Positions 5,733 through 8,055 of a DNA stretch of 8,055 bases are shown here, piece by piece. The first letter of the stretch is position 1. Each line of letters begins with the position of its first letter. Location of the stretch: contig JAEDJF010000067.1 in the NCBI GenBank assembly GCA_016296485.1, positions 1 through 8,055 on the forward strand, read 5' to 3'. The position numbers and the translations under genes are program-made. The notes beneath the pieces were generated by a model. It was not told where the DNA came from, did no database searches, and saw only the letters and a list, made by a program, of their open reading frames with translations. This stretch comes from Oscillospiraceae bacterium. Its GTDB lineage: Bacteria > Bacillota > Clostridia > Oscillospirales > Ruminococcaceae.

Positions 5733-7283
5733 ATGGACGAATTTGAAAAAAATGAGATGAACGGCGAAAGCTCCGAAAAGGGCGAAGCAAACGGTTCCTC
5801 CGAAGCGAGAAACACGAACGCCCCCTCCGGCTGGAGCTATTCCGCAAACACCAACCAGTACGTGTCCTGGGACGGAAGCAGCGACCAGAGCGGCGCCCAG
5901 CAGAGCCGGCAGAACTCCGGAAACCAGCAGAACCAGCCGCCCCGCCGGGAGTACGGCACCCAGTACGGCTATTACAGCAACCAGGGTCCGACCCCCAATT
6001 ATTACAGCAACAGCGGCGCCAACCCCTATAATAACAACAATAACGGTTACCAGTGGGATTTTAACCGCTACGAGAGCGCCGGCGCAAGCGGCGCCCCGAA
6101 AAAGAAATCCTCCGGCAAGGGCTTCAAGGTTTTCCTTGCCCTTATCGCGGTGATTCTCGGCGGCTGCGTAATCGCCCTTGCCTCCTTCGGTATTTACAGC
6201 CTTGTGACAGACGACGGAAACCCGAACGGCAGCCAGAGCTCCTTCAATAATGTAGCGGGCGACGATTCCCAAAGCGGGGACCAGAACACCCCCCAGTTCA
6301 GCCTTGAGGCGAAGCCCGACGGGGAGGAGACCGCCGTTTCCGCCGACGGAAAGCTCTCCGCTACGGAGATTTATAAGACCGTAAGCCCCTCCGTCGTTGG
6401 CGTCGTGCAGTACCAGTACGCCACCTCCTTTGAGCCCTCCGGCTCCGGTTCGGGAATCATCATCAGCGAGGACGGCTACATTCTCACCAACGCCCACGTA
6501 ATCAAGGGCGCCAGCGCCGTCAAGGTCGTTCTCTATAACGAGGAGGAGTACGAAGCAAAGGTCATCGGCAGCGACGCCCAGACCGATATTGCCGTGCTCA
6601 AAATCGAAGCCAATAACCTCACCGTTGCGAAGCTCGGCGACTCCACCCAGGTGGAGGTCGGCGAAACCGTTTACGCCATAGGCAACCCCGGCGGACTCAG
6701 CCTTCAGTCCAGCTTCACCGACGGCATTATAAGCGGCGTTGACCGCCTTGTCACCACCAGCGACAACACCTACGCCATGACCGTTCTCCAGACCAACGCC
6801 GCCATCAACCCCGGCAACTCCGGCGGCGCACTTGTTAACGAATACGGTCAGGTCATCGGCATCACCAGCTCCAAACTCGTGGACGTGGACTATGAGGGAA
6901 TCGGCTTCGCCATTCCCACCAACGCCGCCCTTCCCGTAATCGAGGAGATAATCGACCACGGCTACGTTTCCGGGCGGGCGAAGCTCGGAATCACCGGCTG
7001 GACCGTCGATTCCGTAACCGCAAGATACTATAACGTGCCCCAGGGCGTGCAGATAGTCAGCATTGACCAGGACGGCAGCTTCGCCGGCACCGCAGCCCAG
7101 GCGGGCGACATCATCACCTCCTTCGGCGGGAAAGAAGTAACCTGCATGGAGGACCTTCAGAGCCTTCTCGCCGAAAGCTCCCCCGGCGACGTCGTTGAAA
7201 TCGGGCTTTACCGCTACTCCACCACCGGCAAGAACAACACCTCTTTCACCGTCACCGTCACCCTTGTTGAAAACAAGGGATAA
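5733..7283 (+). CDS. HtrA/DegP-like S1C serine protease with single PDZ domain and disordered cytoplasmic tail
   Basis: This 516-residue membrane-anchored protease has, in order, a long disordered cytoplasmic tail (1-125) very rich in N, Q, S, G and Y; a KKKSSGKG basic patch; one membrane helix (about 130-158); an acidic extracellular linker (159-208); a trypsin-like domain (about 209-405); and one PDZ domain (about 415-513). The catalytic triad is complete: H255 in LTNAHVIKGA, D285 in QTDIAVLKI and S363 in NPGNSGGALVNE. The oxyanion-side motif AIGNPGG is also present. HtrA proteases degrade or refold misfolded proteins outside the membrane, with PDZ controlling activation. ATG 5733 is preceded by AAGAGAGG at 5716-5723. 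It lies 127 bp after the histidine kinase in the same direction, recalling CssRS control of htrA in Bacillus. Whether it is co-transcribed or has its own promoter is unclear. The tail is longer and more N/Q-rich than the short tails of Bacillus HtrA. Confidence 0.95.
   Translation: MDEFEKNEMNGESSEKGEANGSSEARNTNAPSGWSYSANTNQYVSWDGSSDQSGAQQSRQNSGNQQNQPPRREYGTQYGYYSNQGPTPNYYSNSGANPYNNNNNGYQWDFNRYESAGASGAPKKKSSGKGFKVFLALIAVILGGCVIALASFGIYSLVTDDGNPNGSQSSFNNVAGDDSQSGDQNTPQFSLEAKPDGEETAVSADGKLSATEIYKTVSPSVVGVVQYQYATSFEPSGSGSGIIISEDGYILTNAHVIKGASAVKVVLYNEEEYEAKVIGSDAQTDIAVLKIEANNLTVAKLGDSTQVEVGETVYAIGNPGGLSLQSSFTDGIISGVDRLVTTSDNTYAMTVLQTNAAINPGNSGGALVNEYGQVIGITSSKLVDVDYEGIGFAIPTNAALPVIEEIIDHGYVSGRAKLGITGWTVDSVTARYYNVPQGVQIVSIDQDGSFAGTAAQAGDIITSFGGKEVTCMEDLQSLLAESSPGDVVEIGLYRYSTTGKNNTSFTVTVTLVENKG
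5970..6011 (+). repeat. 12-bp direct repeat (TATTACAGCAAC) within the HtrA-like tail
   Basis: Identical 12-mers occur at 5970-5981 and 6000-6011, exactly 30 bp (10 codons) apart and in frame. They encode a repeated YYSN in the segment GYYSNQGPTPNYYSNSGANP, followed by a run of asparagines. This looks like a degenerate low-complexity repeat in the disordered tail, possibly grown by slippage or duplication. Confidence 0.8.
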
Positions 7284-7326
7284 TCAAGAGTTCAAGTTTT
7301 ATTATATTTTCTCCTTATTGTCTTTG

Positions 7327-7363
7327 CGAAAAGCGCTCCGATTCCCGGGGCGCTTTTCGTTTT
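7327..7363 (+). terminator. Intrinsic terminator after the HtrA-like gene
   Basis: CGAAAAGCGCTCC (7327-7339) pairs with GGGGCGCTTTTCG (7347-7359) through 13 bp including one G-U, with a 7-nt loop, followed by TTTT (7360-7363). The T-tract is short, but the stem is strong and lies 43 bp after the stop codon. Confidence 0.82.
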
Positions 7364-7390
7364 GCAAAAATGGCGGAAATATCCTTAAAT
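7362..7390 (+). promoter_or_regulatory. Weak candidate promoter for the small ORF at 7452
   Basis: TTGCAA (7362-7367) and TTAAAT (7385-7390) are 17 bp apart and each matches 4 of 6 consensus bases. The -35 overlaps the T-tract of the preceding terminator. It is plausible mainly because the small gene would otherwise have no promoter downstream of that terminator. Confidence 0.25.
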
Positions 7391-7451
7391 AAATCAGCCC
7401 CCGGGACGAAAGCTAATTTTTGAAAAAAACAAGGGAAGGAAGCGTTGGCTT

Positions 7452-7607
7452 TTGGAAAAATATACTTTGGACGTTGACCCCGCCGCCGCAAAATTTTACG
7501 AGCGGGTGGGCGAAATCGCCAATATGCCCGCCGAAAAAATAATGGCGGAAGCGCTTTTCAAGCTCGCCGGGGAGCTTTCGGCGAAAGCTCTGTTTTTCGG
7601 CGAATAA
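7452..7607 (+). CDS. Small hypothetical protein (51 aa, TTG start)
   Basis: A 51-codon frame starts at TTG 7452 and stops at TAA 7605-7607. A purine-rich GGGAAGGA (7433-7440) lies 11 nt upstream, slightly far but in register. The product begins MEKYTLDVDPAAAKFYERVG and continues with two predicted amphipathic helices, the second roughly residues 28-47 with alternating Ala/Leu/Met and Lys/Glu. There is no signal peptide or membrane helix. A short beta strand followed by two helices is loosely reminiscent of ribbon-helix-helix proteins, but this is a shape impression, not a family match. Codon use (GCC, GAA, GGC, CTC) matches the neighbouring genes, which argues that the frame is coding. It sits between the HtrA terminator and the tsaD promoter, probably as its own unit. 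I do not recognise the family. Confidence 0.6.
   Translation: MEKYTLDVDPAAAKFYERVGEIANMPAEKIMAEALFKLAGELSAKALFFGE
7571..7597 (+). terminator. Terminator-like hairpin overlapping the end of the small ORF
   Basis: GAGCTTTC (7572-7579) and GAAAGCTC (7583-7590) form a perfect 8-bp stem with a 3-nt GGC loop, extendable by a G-U pair (7571/7591), followed by G and TTTTT (7593-7597). The stop codon of the 51-codon frame lies 7 nt beyond the T run, so the hairpin is inside the coding region, separating this unit from the tsaD promoter that starts at 7610. Confidence 0.5.
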
Positions 7608-7609
7608 TA

Positions 7610-7638
7610 TTGTAAAAAAGAGCCGCCTTTGATATAAT
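7610..7638 (+). promoter_or_regulatory. Predicted sigma-A promoter of tsaD
   Basis: TTGTAA (7610-7615) and a perfect TATAAT (7633-7638) are separated by 17 bp. Transcription would start near 7645, giving a leader of about 36 nt before the tsaD ATG at 7681. Confidence 0.8.
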
Positions 7639-7680
7639 TAAACTGTAATACTATTGTTTAATATAAGGCGATGATTGAAA

Positions 7681-8055
7681 ATGCGAATCCTTGCGATAGA
7701 ATCCTCCTGTGACGAGACCGCCGCCGCGGTCATCGAGGACGGGAGAAAAATAATTTCCTCGGTAATAAATACCCAGGTGGCGGAGCATGGGCTCTACGGC
7801 GGCGTAGTTCCGGAAATAGCGTCCCGCCGCCACACGGAGAACATAGTGGGCGTCGTGGAAAAAGCCCTTTCCGACGCCGAAATGGAGCTTTCGGAGGTGG
7901 ACGCCCTCGCGGTGACCGCCGCGCCGGGACTCATCGGCGCCCTTCTGGTGGGCGTCAACTTCGCCAAAGGGCTTTCCCTCGCCACCGGGAAGCCCCTCGT
8001 CCCGGTGCACCACCTCAAAGGACATATCGCGGCGAACTACCTTGCCCATCCGGAG
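7681..8055 (+). CDS. tsaD: tRNA N6-adenosine threonylcarbamoyltransferase TsaD, N-terminal part (3' truncated by window edge)
   Basis: The first 125 residues of TsaD (formerly Gcp/YgjD) are present and the frame runs off the right edge; the family is about 340 residues. TsaD transfers the threonylcarbamoyl group from threonylcarbamoyl-AMP to A37 of ANN-decoding tRNAs, together with TsaB and TsaE, in the cytosol. The start MRILAIESSCDETAAAV is the family's ASKHA-fold phosphate loop. Further hallmarks are GGVVPEIASRRH (40-51), AVTAAPGLIGALLVG (77-91) and the metal-ligand pair H111 and H115 in HHLKGH. The ATG at 7681 is fixed by the conserved N-terminus; its ribosome binding site is weak (TAAGG at 7664-7668, 12 nt away). 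A short out-of-frame ATG reading frame at 7671-7712 overlaps the start. It has its own promoter and probably begins a new transcript. Confidence 0.97.
   Translation, partial: MRILAIESSCDETAAAVIEDGRKIISSVINTQVAEHGLYGGVVPEIASRRHTENIVGVVEKALSDAEMELSEVDALAVTAAPGLIGALLVGVNFAKGLSLATGKPLVPVHHLKGHIAANYLAHPE

Noticed and set aside
6150..6180. Lipobox-like L-G-G-C (C145) in the HtrA-like protein
   Set aside because: It lies 145 residues from the N-terminus inside a membrane helix whose hydrophobic stretch continues after the cysteine, so it is not a lipoprotein signal.
5688..6959. 423-codon open frame on the minus strand
   Set aside because: It is antisense to the HtrA-like gene, which carries an intact catalytic triad; the predicted product is a Gly/Val/Ala-rich sequence typical of a shadow frame.
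7651..8049. Minus-strand frame of 132 codons over the tsaD start
   Set aside because: TsaD motifs on the plus strand are unambiguous; the reverse frame is a shadow and would include the tsaD promoter leader.

Overview
The window looks like an ordinary chromosomal stretch of a Firmicute of the class Clostridia, most likely from the Ruminococcaceae/Oscillospiraceae. The reasons are moderately GC-rich genes separated by very AT-rich spacers, strong AGGAGG-type ribosome binding sites, an ECF-type vitamin transporter S component, a Firmicutes-style OmpR/histidine kinase pair, and a membrane-anchored HtrA with one PDZ domain. The taxonomic placement is inferred from sequence character and gene families, not from a search.

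Layout: (1) 1-1482, plus strand: the C-terminal half of a DUF1846/UPF0371 protein, then exodeoxyribonuclease III 19 bp later, closed by a strong bidirectional terminator (1487-1524). (2) 1528-3171, minus strand: ychF followed by an ECF transporter S component, read toward the same terminator. (3) 3172-3400: a divergent AT-rich promoter region with a good minus-strand promoter for ychF, a plus-strand -10 for the two-component system, an 11-bp-phased TGTTNA direct repeat resembling a WalR/PhoP-type box, and an 8-bp inverted repeat whose arms lie beside the two promoters. (4) 3401-5605: an OmpR-family response regulator and its HAMP-containing membrane histidine kinase, 3 nt apart. (5) 5733-7283: an HtrA/DegP-like serine protease with a long disordered N/Q/S/Y-rich cytoplasmic tail, then a terminator. 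(6) 7284-7680: a short region with a probable 51-residue TTG-start small protein, a terminator-like hairpin overlapping its end, and a clear promoter for tsaD. (7) 7681-8055: the N-terminal part of TsaD, cut by the window edge.

How the genes fit together: the two-component system sits directly upstream of the HtrA-like protease, an arrangement that recalls CssRS/HtrA secretion-stress control in Bacillus. An extracytoplasmic stress circuit is therefore the most natural hypothesis for 3290-7283, but the signal is unknown. The remaining genes are housekeeping: DNA repair (exonuclease III), a translation-associated ATPase (YchF), vitamin uptake (S component) and tRNA t6A modification (TsaD). I see no mobile element, CRISPR array, tRNA or rRNA. 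The least explained items are the candidate regulator box, the prion-like tail of the protease, and the small protein before tsaD.
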